Shown: piece after piece, positions 24,344-36,871 of the stretch
Layout of the letters: each line of letters begins with the position of its first letter
How positions within the stretch are numbered: position 1 is the first letter of the stretch
DNA from: Coprinopsis marcescibilis
Taxonomy: Eukaryota > Basidiomycota > Agaricomycetes > Agaricales > Psathyrellaceae
Assembly: GCA_004369085.1 (NCBI GenBank)
Contig: ML210285.1
Coordinates: forward strand, 1 to 62,835
DNA length: 62,835 nt
Reading direction: 5' to 3'
Translations under genes and position numbers: made by a program
Notes under the pieces: generated by a model
What the model was told of the DNA's origin: nothing
Databases searched by the model: none
What the model saw: only the letters and a program-made list of their open reading frames with translations

Positions 24344-27300
24344 GTGGTGGGTGTGGAGGGCAAAAGCTGTGGGGAGTGTAAAGATCTGTCAGAAATCAAT
24401 GTTTTGCAGGGCATAATATGTAGAATGAATACTGGAACTCACCTGAACACACACTTTGCCTATCACAGTACCAGTGGACTCCTCCAACCACTCCACCAAA
24501 AGAACCAGCAAATTGGCAGCCTCAAGTTCTGTGGGCTCAATCAGGCTTGTCTACTGTTGACTCAAGCACAATCGCTGTCCAAGCATAGTCGTTTTGTGAC
24601 TGCCATTGCAAGTGGGAAAAAATAAAGAGGGTTGCACAGGTAGCTCATGTTGCATTGAAGCAGAAAAAGGGGATTGCAGGAATTGTTTGTCAGCTTAGGG
24701 CTGCAATGGAAGAGAATGGGTGGTCTACATACCAGGTGAAGAGTTTTGATGAATGCAAGCGCCAGGTGGCAATTCTGCTTTGGCATCTTGGAGGAAATCA
24801 TGTTGGATCAATTGCACACTGTGCAATTGGACTACCCAGCATCAACATGCTGTGAAATTTGTCAACCACAATTTTTATAAATCCATCAATTGGGCGTCCA
24901 ACCATCAATGAAGTCAAAAGGAATACAAACACTGCCACAGAAGGTGTCCTCAACCTTATTCATGCAAATGCTGGCAACAGTCTCCAGCACACTGTTCTGA
25001 TATTCAATGAAATCAAGACTGAAAGCCACATATAGTGGGATCCAAAGACAAATCACTTCCTGGGAGTTTGCAGGGAGCACGGGCACAGAACATCCCTGCA
25101 GTTTGTGACAATAGAAGACATGGAGGAGTTATTTACATGTTTGAATGAGGGAGAAGTTTGCTATGCCAGCAAGGTAAGTTATCCAAATATGCTCTCACAT
25201 TGAACTCAGAGCTCACCAAATTTAGACCACAGTTGGCACCTTAGGTGTCCTCTGCAGCAAATCAAGACTATAAGCAGCCCATCCTATGATGATTTATGGT
25301 GACTGCAAGTATGAGTCTGGCAAGGAACACAAAGAATTGATTGATACAGCCATTGAGGGAATCAATGCATGCCAAAACACTACCAAAATGTGCATAACCT
25401 TGCTTGCATCTGACAGAGAATCCTGACAAGGGATGTCAATGGCACTACTTACTTTGAAGAAGAAGCTCTTAGAAGAGTCCCCAATTCACCAGGCTCTGTC
25501 ACTGCTTATTTTCATGAACACCCTATTTGGAGATGATGACTTGACTGGAGATAAAGACTGGAAGCACATCTTTAAACGCCTCTGAAATCTTGTATTGTGA
25601 GAAAAGGGGTTTGTGGTGAATGGATCTCAAATCACCAAGGCCATCTTGATGGCCCACTTCCAACATGCCAAGCTCTCAGCCAAACATATCAATTCTGTAT
25701 TCAACCCTGAGGACAAGCAGGACATCAAGCTCGCTGTTGATCTGCTCCGAGATATTTGGAATCTACTTAAGGGCATCCCAGAAGCACCAAACCCAGGCTT
25801 TTCAGCTGCCTGGATCACTATCTGGACATTCAGGCAATTCCTTGTATGGACCTCTCGCTCTCTGAGCAGCCGGAGCACCTCAGCATGGCAACTCATGCTT
25901 GTAATCTTCTGCACAGAAGGCATCAAGTTCATGTCCAATCAACTCTACATGGATATCATGACAACAATCAAGAATGTATACATCTGTATTGCAAAATTCA
26001 TGATTGACCACCTGAACAGCACTTTCTACATTATTCTCCTAGGAACCGACAGACTGGAGATACTGTTTGGGAACATATGCACCATCGTTGGGAACAACGC
26101 AAACACTGACATGCTGCAGCTGTGCGAATGCTTAGAAGGGACAACTGAAGCATCAAATATCCTTGCTCTATATCCTGAATGGGATTGCTCACCACAACAA
26201 CTTCACCTTATCCCAATGCCTCGCAAAACAAACTCATCCACCAGTGAAACTCCTTGATCCAGTGACCACCTAAGCCCCCAACACTGGGTTGGAGACGTTG
26301 ACATCAGCAATGTATTGCTCCAGACATCATGGTGTCAAGGACATGCCCTTGCCAAAGAGATATATGAACCTGCTGCAGCCAACCTTCAAGACACAGAGCA
26401 TTCGAATCCTGGGATCAATGTTTTGACCCTTAAAGGAGTGCTTCTTGTTGGTGTTCCTGAAAGCAGTGACAGTGAGCCAGACAACGTCGACAAACCTGCC
26501 AGGAAGGTGCAACCTTCTGAACTTGCAAGCTTGGATGCAAACATTCTTGTTGACATTGAGGACCAGCTGGGGGAAGAGTTAGACTTTGCTGAAGCAGATG
26601 TTGCAGTTGGCACAGCCCAAGGACCTCCTATCCATTTGTTTGAGCAAACCACTGTCTTTGATGGAACCCGGATGCTCAAATCATGAGCGCTTTCAATCTA
26701 CCAGGTCCAAGACATTGAGTGTTACTACTCTGTTCAGCAGAGTGAGTTTGGGCTGCTTGACTCTGATATCTCAGACACTGCACTTGTGCTTCATAACCCA
26801 GTTGCATCACTTCTCTATTGTGATCAATGTGTCTGGCTATGTGTTGGCAAGGTAAACTCACTACAGTTCAATTTGAAGGTTGTTGATTGAGTTCCTGAAG
26901 CGCTGCTGAGTGAAGCATCAACCATTGTCTCTTTTCAACTGCTGGGTCTTTGTACATTGACTGTTGACAAGAGAACCGCACCTGAACATGACTGGTGCAC
27001 ATACAGCTGCCCCAAACAGACCTACCATGTCCCTGGAAAAGCTGTTCAGGCTATCAACCCTCACACCTCCTCCAACTTGTCAACATTAAAGTCGTTCTAT
27101 CTATTGAGCAGTCACCTTCTCATTGGACTTGCAGCAACAATCTACAAGTGCCTATTGTCGTTTGACCCGAAATCCATTCCCAAGGTCTCTCCTTCAATAA
27201 CATTTCCATATTGCAAACCTGCAGGTTAGTAAGACCTTAAACTTGGGTGTTAATTCGTTTACTTGCATGTGTATTGTTGTATAGAAAAAGCTTGTTTTCT

Positions 27301-27716
27301 TTGTGGTGAGTATAATCTAACAGATGGTTGATGTCTTAACTCTCCAGTCTGTCTGATTTGCAAGCCTTCGGTCCTGCTTGACAAAGGCCCCCAGCAAATT
27401 ATAGAGCACATGGGAGCCCATATACTGTTTGACCCAATGGTAAATTGAGTGGATGAGCCCTGTGGACTCTGCCTTCACCCTTTGCCTTGCTGCTGATTCT
27501 TCTTGACAAAAAGTCAAGGTACTGCCCCTGAAAAAGTCGACCTGGAGTGCTCATCTGGATGTCCAAGAATAGTCAATTTTTTGTATGTCATTGCCCAGAA
27601 GTCATCAGAATCCTCACCTTCATTGAATGTACCTCTCAACTGCCCATTGTGCAAGAATGTTGAGCCTGTGGTTGCTGTGTTAGATACCAAGTTATTTATA
27701 TATGCCAATTTTTGAT
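24344..27716 (+). pseudogene. Decayed DNA-transposon gene, possibly P-element-like
   Basis: A long degenerate plus-strand gene family dispersed in agaricomycetes can be followed through frames and stops. The pieces are KQKKGIAGIVCQLRAAMEEN and LLWHLGGNHVGSIAHCAIGL (24650-24850), FLGVCREHGHRTSLQFVT (25060-25110), IYGDCKYESGKEH (25290-25330), DDDLTGDKDWKHIFKRL (25530-25580), then the best open part at 25613-26257 with NPEDKQDIKLAVDLLRDIW and LLGTDRLEILFGNICTIVGN. The C-terminal end has Cys-pair segments to about 27716. DRLE.LFG resembles the acidic, RNase H-like C-terminal part of P-element/THAP9 transposases, but that link is tentative. Several stops are TGA at positions where relatives carry Arg (RES-TGA, KRL-TGA, LVL-TGA). 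It is not functional. Confidence 0.65.
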
Positions 27717-27843
27717 CTGAATCATTTGCACATGTTTGGTTTCTCTGCATGAGCAAAGTTCCGGCCAGCAACCAACTCAACAAAAGACATTTGCAACAGA
27801 CTTGTTCTATCCAAAATTCCCAATCTGCCTGTTCATAATCACT

Positions 27844-29220
27844 TTATTCACCAAAGACCATGTGGCTGCATGTATCTCTTTGCATCTTCCTTGTCTTTCT
27901 AATCCTCATTACAGTGAATGTATTCAATATATGGTTTGTTTGTTGACTTTCTGACATTTTTCTTGATGATGCTGCATCCATCAGGTAATCTGTCACAATT
28001 CGTAATGGAGTTGAGGGGATGATAGGACCGTATGCTTTGGCCGATGTCTTGAGGCTGGGGGCCATCATGGCAGGGGTGACAACATTGCAGTTGACTGGGA
28101 CCAGACCTGTTTTTGAGAATGCTTTCTTGACAAGGTCTTTGGTGAGAACTTTGAGGTGAGCACGTCCATATACTTCAAGGAATGTTTCCTTTGAAATGGC
28201 CAACCGCATATTCCGAAGCAGGTCATCCCTTTGTTTCCCATATTTGAGTTTAAGTGGACTGAAGACAATGACATCAAGGCCTTGGTAGATGTGGGTTGTG
28301 TGTGGTGGGTAGCAGGCTATGGTGATGCCATGGCAAGCGGCAAAGTCGAGCAGGGCATAAGTGAGATGGGATCCATGACCATCAACCCACAGAATGCGAA
28401 TGTGGCCATTTGCAATTTCTCGCGTTTCTGCTTCGAATTTCTTGATGTATTCGATACTTAATTCATTAGTTATCCACCCCTTCTTTGAGTACAAAAGCCT
28501 ATGAATAAAATGTCTGTTAGTAATTGGTGGAAATAATGACCATTAAAAGGTTCTCACAGTGCATTAGCAGGATTGCGCTGTATCCATGAGGATTGAAAGG
28601 CCCTTCCAGAGTACAGAACCATTGGCCTAAGTGCACGACCATCCCCGGCAATGGTTACAAGGACAGTAATGTTTTCATGACTGCCACTTTGCTGCTGATA
28701 CTGAATCTTCTTTCCCTTCGCACCGAGGACATACTCAACCCCTTCACCTGGTAGTGCTTGCAGAGTTGGGAGACATAATTCTTGCCAACTCCTAATGCTG
28801 GAAACTGCTTGCCAAGCTGGGCCTTGCATATCGAATTGACTTGTTCCTCAAGATGGGCATACAAGAAGGGAATTCCCAATTCGCCATGCTGAATGATAGC
28901 TTTGATCACTTCTTCTTCTTCAAGCTCTGTCAGCCAGGCTCGCTCAGCATTTGATTGACGGATACTGGGCATCCCTTTCATGTGATTGTTGATTGTATTG
29001 TGATTTAGTGTGATGCTAACAAGTGCTGGGTCTTGTTTGTTGCCAGAAAGTTGGTCAAAACCTTTTCGCATGCAGCACAAAGGCCCTTTCCCAATTGGGA
29101 AGGTGCTTGGTCCCCACTCTGCCATGCTTGGTAGAGCTCAATAGCCTTTTGTTCAAGTCCCTCCTTGGTCTTGCTAATGAGCTGCCGAGTCTTGGTCTTG
29201 GACAGTGCCTTTACTGGCAT
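27844..29220 (-). pseudogene. Pogo/Fot1-like transposase (Tc1/mariner), broken
   Basis: The minus strand holds a pogo-type transposase in pieces. The N-terminal part from 29220 starts MPVKALSKTKTRQLISKTKE. A CENP-B-like HTH segment follows (SIRQSNAERAWLTELEEEEV, then GKNYVSQLCKHYQVKG). Next come an RNase H-like DDE domain with VTIAGDGRALRPMVLYSGRA and, after a break at 28494-28554, GWITNELSIEYIKKF, ILWVDGHGSHLTYALLDFA and CYPPHTTHIYQGLDV. DGHGSH and PPHTTH..QGLDV are the diagnostic D and proline-rich motifs of this family. Frameshifts and stops near 28980-29040 and 28500-28550 separate the parts, although the latter may be an intron. Such elements duplicate a TA target; TIRs were not located. 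Confidence 0.8.
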
Positions 29221-29895
29221 GATGAGTACTTGAAAAAAGGAAGAGAGGATTGAGAGAAGCAGGAGTAGAAAACAGAGGAACCTGTGGCAAAGTGGGCTAA
29301 GGTGAGGCAGAAAAAGTAATAGGGGAGCAGGGGCACTGTTGTATATCCTTCCCCTCTATACTAGCTGTCATTATCTCCCCAGCAAGTGTGCTCAAGGAGC
29401 TAAGCATGCAAACACATGAGGCATTTGAATTGAAATAACTTCGGAACTTGCAACGCGACCCCTGACTTTTGGCACATTTGATTGCCCATATGACATCAGC
29501 ATGACAGTTGTGTGACAGGGGCATTAATCAAATATCCAGTCTTTTCTTGTTCACACATTTTCTGACCAGTTCCTTTCATTCTTTTTGTAACTGGGGGTGT
29601 ACTATGGGCAATGCGCACATGCCTGTACCATATAGGCAGTCATATATTTCAGTCGGCACCTCCATCAGTTCATCAAACAAGTAAAAACAGTGTACAATGG
29701 TAAATACTGACATAGAACTGTGCCCCAAAATCACAAAAAAATCTTAGAGCACTCAGAGATAGCTATGTAAGCCTGAAAGTGCAAAAAGATTGAAAAGAAT
29801 CAATGAGAAACTTGTCCCAGAGTGGTTTGTACAACCGGCTGGTCCTGTACAATGGGCCAGTGATCAACTGTACCAGCAAGTTACCAAATTTATTT
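29221..29895. other. Non-coding spacer before Helitron fragment
   Basis: I see no gene. The stretch lies between the pogo-like pseudogene and the left Helitron fragment and may contain a terminus of either; no clear TIR or Helitron hairpin/CTRR end was found. Confidence 0.35.
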
Positions 29896-31555
29896 AGAGC
29901 ATGGAGAGACCATTGTTGTTTTAGATGATGATAATACAGTCTATGAAGAAAGTATAATACTAACAAATATAGATAATGAATTAGCAGGCTGGTCAAAATT
30001 GATGATTATGTATATAGACCAGAAGAACTTCAAAATATATCACTTTATGATTGGGTTAGATATAGTGGAAAAAAGCTATACAAAAGGCCAAAAAAATGAA
30101 TTATGAGAATACAACCCACTTACCTGCTTCAGCTTTTAAATTCAAGCCATGTCATAGTCAGTCTAATACTCATTGTGTATATTTCTCTCCTGAAAAATTC
30201 AAAGCCCAGGTACCTAATTTTATTGGTGGTTTTCTTCCAAGGGTTGATATAAAATATATTGTATGACTATGCTAATGTTCTTCAAGCCATGGCGCAACAC
30301 AACCAACTTAATATCAGCTGAACACTGCTGGAAAAATGCATCTGACAAATTTATCTTTTCACCAGAACACTCACAAATTATGAAAAACTTCAATTTATGA
30401 TATGAATGTCTTGATGAAAGGGATGATTATCATTCTATATTAAGAGAAAAAAGACAAGAAATCAAATCTGGTAAATCCAAAAATACAGATTTTACATTTG
30501 ATCAAGATAATGATGAACATGATGATGAATTTAATGAACTACTTAACAAAGTAACCTCAAGACTCAATGATAGCATAGATGATGATTTTGAATTATTTTT
30601 GGGGAAGAAAACTATAAAATGCAAAAAACATATGAAAAAAGCATTTGATATAATAGATGCTATAAATTGGACAGAAGGTATTAAAGATTTAATGCACATA
30701 GACATCAAACAACTGCATTCTTCTCTGAAGCCTACTCAATGGAAGAATACAGTTAAAGAAAGCAAGCTTGCAGTTTTAAAAGCTAAACAGGTAAATTACC
30801 AAGCTACTATAGCCGGGGAAAATGCCTAAGACTCTATTCCATTAAACCTGACTAAACAGAATAATAATAAAAGTCTTGATACTTGATAAAAAAATTCTAA
30901 AAAAGAGCTTTGTGCCTAGGATAAAATCTGATACAAATATGATTAATAATACAATACAAATATTTTCATTAAATACAGAACAAAAAAGAGCATTTTCCAT
31001 AATAGCTCAACATGCTATATCAGAACACCCACAGCAATTAAAAATGTATCTAGGTGGAATGGGTGGTACAGGAAAATCCCAAGTAATTCATGCTTTAATA
31101 CATTTTTTTAATAGTAGGAATGAAAGTCATAGATTTATTGTTTTAGCACCAACTGGAACTATTCTATCTTGCTTAGATGGGGAAGAAAAAATTCGAAGTG
31201 AAGGAGGTTTAGTATTAGATGCTCATGAAAGATTACATGGAGTTGAATATATATTTATAGATGAAGTTTCTATGATATCAGCCATGGATTTATATGATAT
31301 TAGTGTACAGTGATCACTTATTAGAGATGATTATGAAAATGTGTTCAGCAGCTTCAATATGATTTTTGCAGGTGACTTTGCTCAATTGCCCCCTACTAAT
31401 CACAATTATCTATTTGCAGCATTTGAAAAACCAGAACTACTAACTAAACTATCACAGCAGCATTCTGCTATAGGCAATTTTTTATGGCATCAGAGTACAA
31501 CAGTAGTTATCTTATCTCAAAATATGTGTCAACACATACAGAGTGTTAAGGACTA
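29896..31555 (+). pseudogene. Left Helitron fragment (Rep C-terminal part and Pif1-like helicase)
   Basis: This AT-rich plus-strand segment is a truncated copy of the Helitron protein found inverted at 38887-43140. It starts within the spacer between Rep and helicase, and 30876-31553 encodes the SF1 Pif1-like helicase with Walker A GGMGGTGKSQVIHA, LAPTGT, Walker B FIDEVSMIS and AGDFAQLPPTNHN. Stops and frameshifts interrupt it (for example TGA after LYDISVQ at about 31312). It stops after SQNMCQHIQS, where the TIR of the DUF6589/RecQ element begins. The Rep nuclease is missing, so it is non-autonomous at best. Confidence 0.85.
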
Positions 31556-31564
31556 AAACAGAAT

Positions 31565-31714
31565 GGTACTTCGTGTTCAGACTTCAACCATTCGTCTGTG
31601 GACTTTTTTTTATCTAATCTTATCGCTCCTCCAAAGTTCTTCCGAACGCAGAGGGCTTAACGTCCACAGACGACTGGCAACACTTGTAGTTTGTCATTGT
31701 TTGTCGAAGACTTC
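31565..31714 (+). repeat. Left inverted repeat of the DUF6589/RecQ element
   Basis: It matches, in inverse orientation, 36988-37130. The shared blocks are TCAACCATTCG, TTATCTAATCTTATC, CCGAACG, and ACTGGCAACACTTGTAGTTT followed by GT and TTGTTTGTC. Inside it an 11-bp perfect inverted repeat, CGTCTGTGGAC (31593-31603) and GTCCACAGACG (31662-31672), could form a subterminal hairpin. Confidence 0.8.
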
Positions 31715-31815
31715 CCAAACTTTTCCGTGCTCGTTTATCGATCGAATCCGGCCATCAATTAGGGGCTAATTAAAGCCTGTTGGGCCCTTTGCTCGATCTT
31801 CTATGCCAGCACACC

Positions 31816-34521
31816 ATGTCTTCGCCAATACAAGCCATTTCAAACCTCCTAAGCTAGTCTCATACCACTCTTGAGCAACTGGTCCGTGAAGTCATGGTCA
31901 GACAGTCAGCTGGCTACGCCAAAGCCATGCTCGGAGATCCTGCGTCTATCTGCGCAATGCTGCATAGTGCCTTCCCCTCCGATATTCAGAGGGGCTTTCA
32001 GCTGTTTACAAAAGGTACTATCGCAAGAAATTCAAGAGCTCAGTCAGAAGACCACCGGCCTCCATTTCAACGCCACACATGCAACCTCGGACGCCCTGTA
32101 CGACTCATTTATGGATGTTGCAGCCACAAAAATGGCAGACAAGGGGCCGACACTGTGGAAGATGTTTGGCACCCTCCTCAATTTGGACAGCAGCCGAAGG
32201 CGCATCTCTCGCAAGAACCTTGAGAAAGATAGAGAACCCAGGGTTTTGGCACGGTTGGGGTCAAAGGATGGCGGTGATTTAGGGGAGATTGGACGTGATG
32301 TGGGCGAGATTGACATGGACTCAAGCGATGGCAGTGGCTCTGAGCTCGGAGAAGGAGAGGAAGTGGGGGAGACTGCAGAAGGAAGATAAGAGACGGTTGC
32401 GTGCAATTGAAAGGAATGAATCCTTAGTTGTTATTGTGAGTCCTTGAGCGAGTTTATAACATTCTCTTACTAATTCTCTTCAGAAGCAGGTCGTTTGTAT
32501 TAGCATTGTTCTACAATCAAATAATGAGCACTGTAACTATCTCCAGTCGATTCTCGGGCTATTTTTCCACTCTGCAACAGTGCCAGAGAAAGTTGTCAAA
32601 ACCCTTTCCCATTCAGGTCTCTCCATCAGCACAACATCTATCAACCGCATGATCAAGTCTTTATCCACGGAAGCCACCAGAAAGATTCGGGCAACAGCGC
32701 AGACACTTAAGGCTGCCTTCGCATACAATAACTTCAACCAGAGCTTCAAGGTTGCCGCCCCAACAATCGAACGACCCTCAACCTTTGTAAGCGCAACGTC
32801 TGCCACGCTTATTCCACTGTACAATGGCAGAGAAGAGAAACTGCTGAATCTCAATGCCATGCTTTGCTCCGAGAAGCTCTGGGCAAAAAACCCCCGGAAC
32901 CCATTTCCAACCGAGCCTCTGGACACCCGAACTGTCTATGACCTCCTAAACAAACTGCATATGAATGCTCCAACTATTGTTTGCCAAGGCGAGTGTCTAT
33001 TCAAGTTTGACCAGCGGTTTGCCTTTCATATTTGTGAAATCCTCATACATCAAGCAGGCGGTCTGTTCTCAAATTACAAGAAATGCAACACGGAACCAAC
33101 CCCAGTCAACCAAATACCACTTCACCAGAGTATTCAGGTCCCATGCCGGGCAATGAAGATCAAGGAGTCAACCAACGATGGTAATGTTCAGGTCATCAAA
33201 AACCTTCTCCGACAGGGTGGACTCGCCGAACCAGAAGACGACAACTTTGTTCAAGACAAGTGTGTGGACATGTCCAATGCTCTCGTCGTCTTCCACGGTG
33301 ATCTCATGACAGTGGAGCGACTTGATACAGCACAGGATTCTCGAAGAATCGAAGATACACCCAAACATCGCTTTCAAGGCCTTACCAAACCACCCGCACT
33401 ATTTCATTTCAAGATGGCTGGCGTCGACACCATCTGGTGTGCATATATCCTGCCCGATAGCTCAAGACACGACGAAAATAGTCTGTTCCAGCATGTTGGG
33501 ACAATTCGACCAAACGAGACGGGCAAATTCTCTTCAAAAACTGGGCCAGGGTTTCGAAGAATGCACAAGGTCATCCAGCACGACCTTTGGGCGTCTATGC
33601 TAAACTGCTGGCGACTAGTTGTCTGTGAAGCAAACACCAAGTGGACTTCGCTCGAATTGTTCGCCAAGTCCAAGCCTTCCTGGGAGCTCATTGTACAGCT
33701 ATCCGAAGAGATAGTGGAGAAGTATGTGGCAACCACAGCAGGGATCTCAGGGCTTCGTCGTATGCCTGAGGAGCTACGTGATCAGATTTGGGAGAACCAG
33801 TGTCTTCGTAACCGCGACGAGCTTCTCTACGTCGAAACCAGCCATGCAATGAATGCCGGAGATATTGGTCGGGTGGAACAGACCTTTCTCCAATGGATTT
33901 ACATGTTTCGTGCAACAGGAAAGCACAAATACTCAGCCCATTTGCTTTGGTTTCTGCACGAGTTGTATTATTTCTACCCCGCCGATGTTTTGTATGTCCA
34001 TCTCTTATCTTAAGCTTTAAGCGCTGGCTTAATATTTGTTTTTTAGGGATATCATTCGCATGAACTGGCTGGTCAATCCCACAGGCAAAGGTAATCGCTT
34101 CCGTGGTGTAGATTGGGTTGTCGAGCGCAACAACCTATACACAAAGGTTATATATGGCGGGGGGAGCTCCAACCACACCATTGAGAGAATCATTGAAGAG
34201 TCGGTGCTTATCGAACTCTTCCGTGACTCACATGTGACAATCGAGAACGGCTTTCATCTCAAACATACGACCATTTGCCATTCACCACCCAACATGGTAA
34301 AAACCCTGCAGAAGCTCGAAAGTCGATTCGACGAACATGATCCTAACACATTCAAAGCGGGTTGGACTGCAAAATACTGCGTACCGGATACAATTGCAAA
34401 GGGGATGGAGGCTATCTACGACATTGTTTCAAAGAATCTATTTACCATCGAGGACCTGGAGGCCGGCAATGCTAACACGCAAACATCAATGGAAAGAGCG
34501 CCTGAGGATTTGTACGATTAA
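31816..34521 (+). CDS. DUF6589-type protein, candidate transposase
   Basis: The translation has the layout I associate with basidiomycete DUF6589 proteins. It has an N-terminal helical region (LVREVMVRQSAGYAKAMLGD), an acidic linker, KQVVCISIVLQSNNEHCNYL with SHSGLSISTTSINRMIKSLS, a long middle region with FQGLTKPPALFHFKMAGVDT and QHVGTIRP, and a C-terminal GDIGRVEQTFLQWIYMFRAT with NWLVNPTGKGNRFRGVDWVV. The main open part is 32580-34013. An intron (GTATGTCC to TTTTTAG, about 33988-34046) leads to the last exon ending at 34521. Near the N-terminus the model needs one in-frame TAG (about 31855) to be passed and frame changes near 32010 and 32380, which may be introns or lesions. It is convergent with the RecQ-like gene, 45 bp apart. 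Catalytic residues cannot be assigned by eye. Confidence 0.65.
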
Positions 34522-34565
34522 CTTACCTAGCATTCTCATCTGTAGTCTTCTTGCTCTTCCAGTTG

Positions 34566-36871
34566 TTACATTTGCGACTGCGAGCTATCGGAGATATTTG
34601 TAAGAAATAAATAATCCGTTTGACTGTGATCCTTACCTGTATGTCCATTCAAGCTGCAGGAGCCGCAGGTCTTGTTACTAGCTGGTGCATGCACAGACAG
34701 GCCAGGCGGTGGAATGTTTTCTGAGTTGCCGTCTGAGGGTCCAACGTGAGCATCCGTGATGTTTTGTGGCACCAAGGCAGCATTAGTGCGGGATTGCCCA
34801 TTGGTCAGGGGTGGTGTGGGCTGTAGTGCTGGTGGTTGGCCTAAGAATTGTTGGTGGTACTGAGATATGATGTTGAGGATAGCCGGTGCGTATGCTTGTG
34901 CACGGCGCCAATCAACCTGGTTAGCAAACGTGTTGGCATCTGGGATTTTGAAGTTGCAAGCAAGAAGGACAATTCTGTCCATAATACTGTCGGACATGAT
35001 CAGCTGAGGGCCAAAAGTGTTGTCAATACCTCCCAGCATTCGACACACTTCCCCTGTCCTCCATCGATGCAACTCGGCCACAAGTCCAACGTCATGGGTG
35101 TCCATGCTGAATGCTTTGTCGCGGAACTTGTGTTTACCCCGAGTTTGCCTGTTGTCGGTAAGTATTGTAGGTGTATAAAGTGAGGTCATCACAAAGGAGA
35201 CCGGGTTGGACACTGGGTGGCAGTAGTCACAACACAACCGGGGCAGGGTATCTGCACAACGAGAGCAGCAAACTTCTCGATCGATGTCTGCCATGTGCAT
35301 GAGACAGAGTCACCAAATCTCGATCAATATCAACGCACCTGGCCTATTGTTCCCAAAATAGATGTTAGCAACTGCTCGACGACAGACGCTGCGTGCCCTT
35401 GAGTTCACAAACAAATCCATCGCCATCTCCTCAAAGGTATCCGTGGTTACCGAATTTGGTGGTGGTAATGAGGATGGGTAAACGGAGGGTGGAGGCAAGG
35501 TACTAGTGGCTGTTGTTGACACCGGGCCAGGGTCTGCGTCAATGTTGACAGCTGCCACAGCTTCCCAATTGTTGGCAAGCCTTTTTTTTTTACCCGGCCA
35601 TTTCTGCCCTCCCTTGGCTGGCCGCTTCTGGCCTGTTGGTGCTCCCTGTGTCTTGTTGCAGTCAAAATACTTGGGCTCGACCAAATATATAGCACAGGCT
35701 TCTGTGCCAATTCCTCTTCCCGCACGGCCAAATCGTTGCATGAGAACGCAAAGTGACTTGACATACCGGAATTGGATGATAATCTGAATAAATGGGATAT
35801 CAAGACCCTAAATCAAATTCTCACATTAATTTAGTTTGACATAGCAATCAGACCAACGCACCATTCCGCCGCAGTCTGTGAACCATCCTCCATAGACTTC
35901 TCCCTTCCGGATTCGCTCAATTGACTCTCGCCAAAACTTGTCACTCATCCCAGCATGGAACCAGATAATCTTCTTCCTCATGTCATCCGGCAGGTTCTCC
36001 CATGCACTTTCTACTCCTCTCTCTGTCTCGCGGCGCGCATTGGCAAATACCATGAAAGACGGTGGTGGGGATACTGACCACACGTGGGTACGGAGTATCC
36101 GTTCGACATCTTTGGCGCTAGCTGCTGAGAACTTCATTTCTTCCACGGTAATGTGGACGTTGGGCCGGTCATTTGACCTTCGAATGATTACTGTTTCTGA
36201 ATCCTTCATTTGTAGCTTCTTTTTCACATCGGCAAGTGTTGAGTCGGGCATGGTGGCTGATACAACATGGAAGTGGACATGTGAGGGAAGAATCCACCTG
36301 AGCCGGCCAAGATCAGCGTAGTCTGGGCGGAAGTCATTCCCCCACTCGCTGATACAGTGTCCTTTGTTGAATGAGATGTTGAATAGCCTGGATGTGAATG
36401 TTTTGTCTTCCCACAACAATTGGAACTTTGAGTCATTCATGATGACCTCAGGACTTGTGATAATGACTCTATATTTTCCCTGTGCAATATCCTAAATAAG
36501 GAAGAGTTGAGTCAATTCTTAAATAGCAGGAAGGTGCTCACCTTGAATGTTTGCTGCATGTTAGTCGCAGCAGTGATGTTAATGGCATTTATGCCAAGCT
36601 CCTTGAGTTCTTGCTCATTCTTCTCACCCAGGACATTGAGTGCTGTGATAATAATCTTGATTCCATTATTGTTGAACAGCAGAGGAGCAAAAAAGGTCAG
36701 AGTTTTGCCTAAGCCTGTCCGTGCAATGGTAATGCAATCCTTTTTCTGTAATTGTGCCAATGTATCCCGAGCTTGGAAGAGGCAAGGGAACTTTCCAAAG
36801 GCCTTCTTGACCTCATTCCAAAGCTCGTCTAGTGGAGGGATTTGGTAGGTGTGCAAGCTTTGAGACGCCAT
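34566..36871 (-). CDS. RecQ-like DNA helicase carried by the TIR element
   Basis: The gene starts at 36871 (MASQSLHTYQIPPLDELWN). Exon 1 has the Q-motif region and Walker A ITIARTGLGKTLTFFAPLLF. The second exon (36494 to about 35850) has TSPEVIM, GHCISEWGNDFRPDYADLGR, VVSATMP and the second RecA domain start. The third (about 35810-35315) has LDIPFIQIIIQFRYV and motif VI LMQRFGRAGRGI. The C-terminal part has a Cys cluster, CSRCADTLPRLCCDYCHP, and a low-complexity tail with CGSCSLNGHTGKDH. It is a superfamily 2 helicase of the RecQ branch. The Walker B box that normally reads DEAH before CIS.WG.DFRP reads NKGH here, so ATP hydrolysis is probably lost in this copy. Exon ends are approximate. 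Confidence 0.75.
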
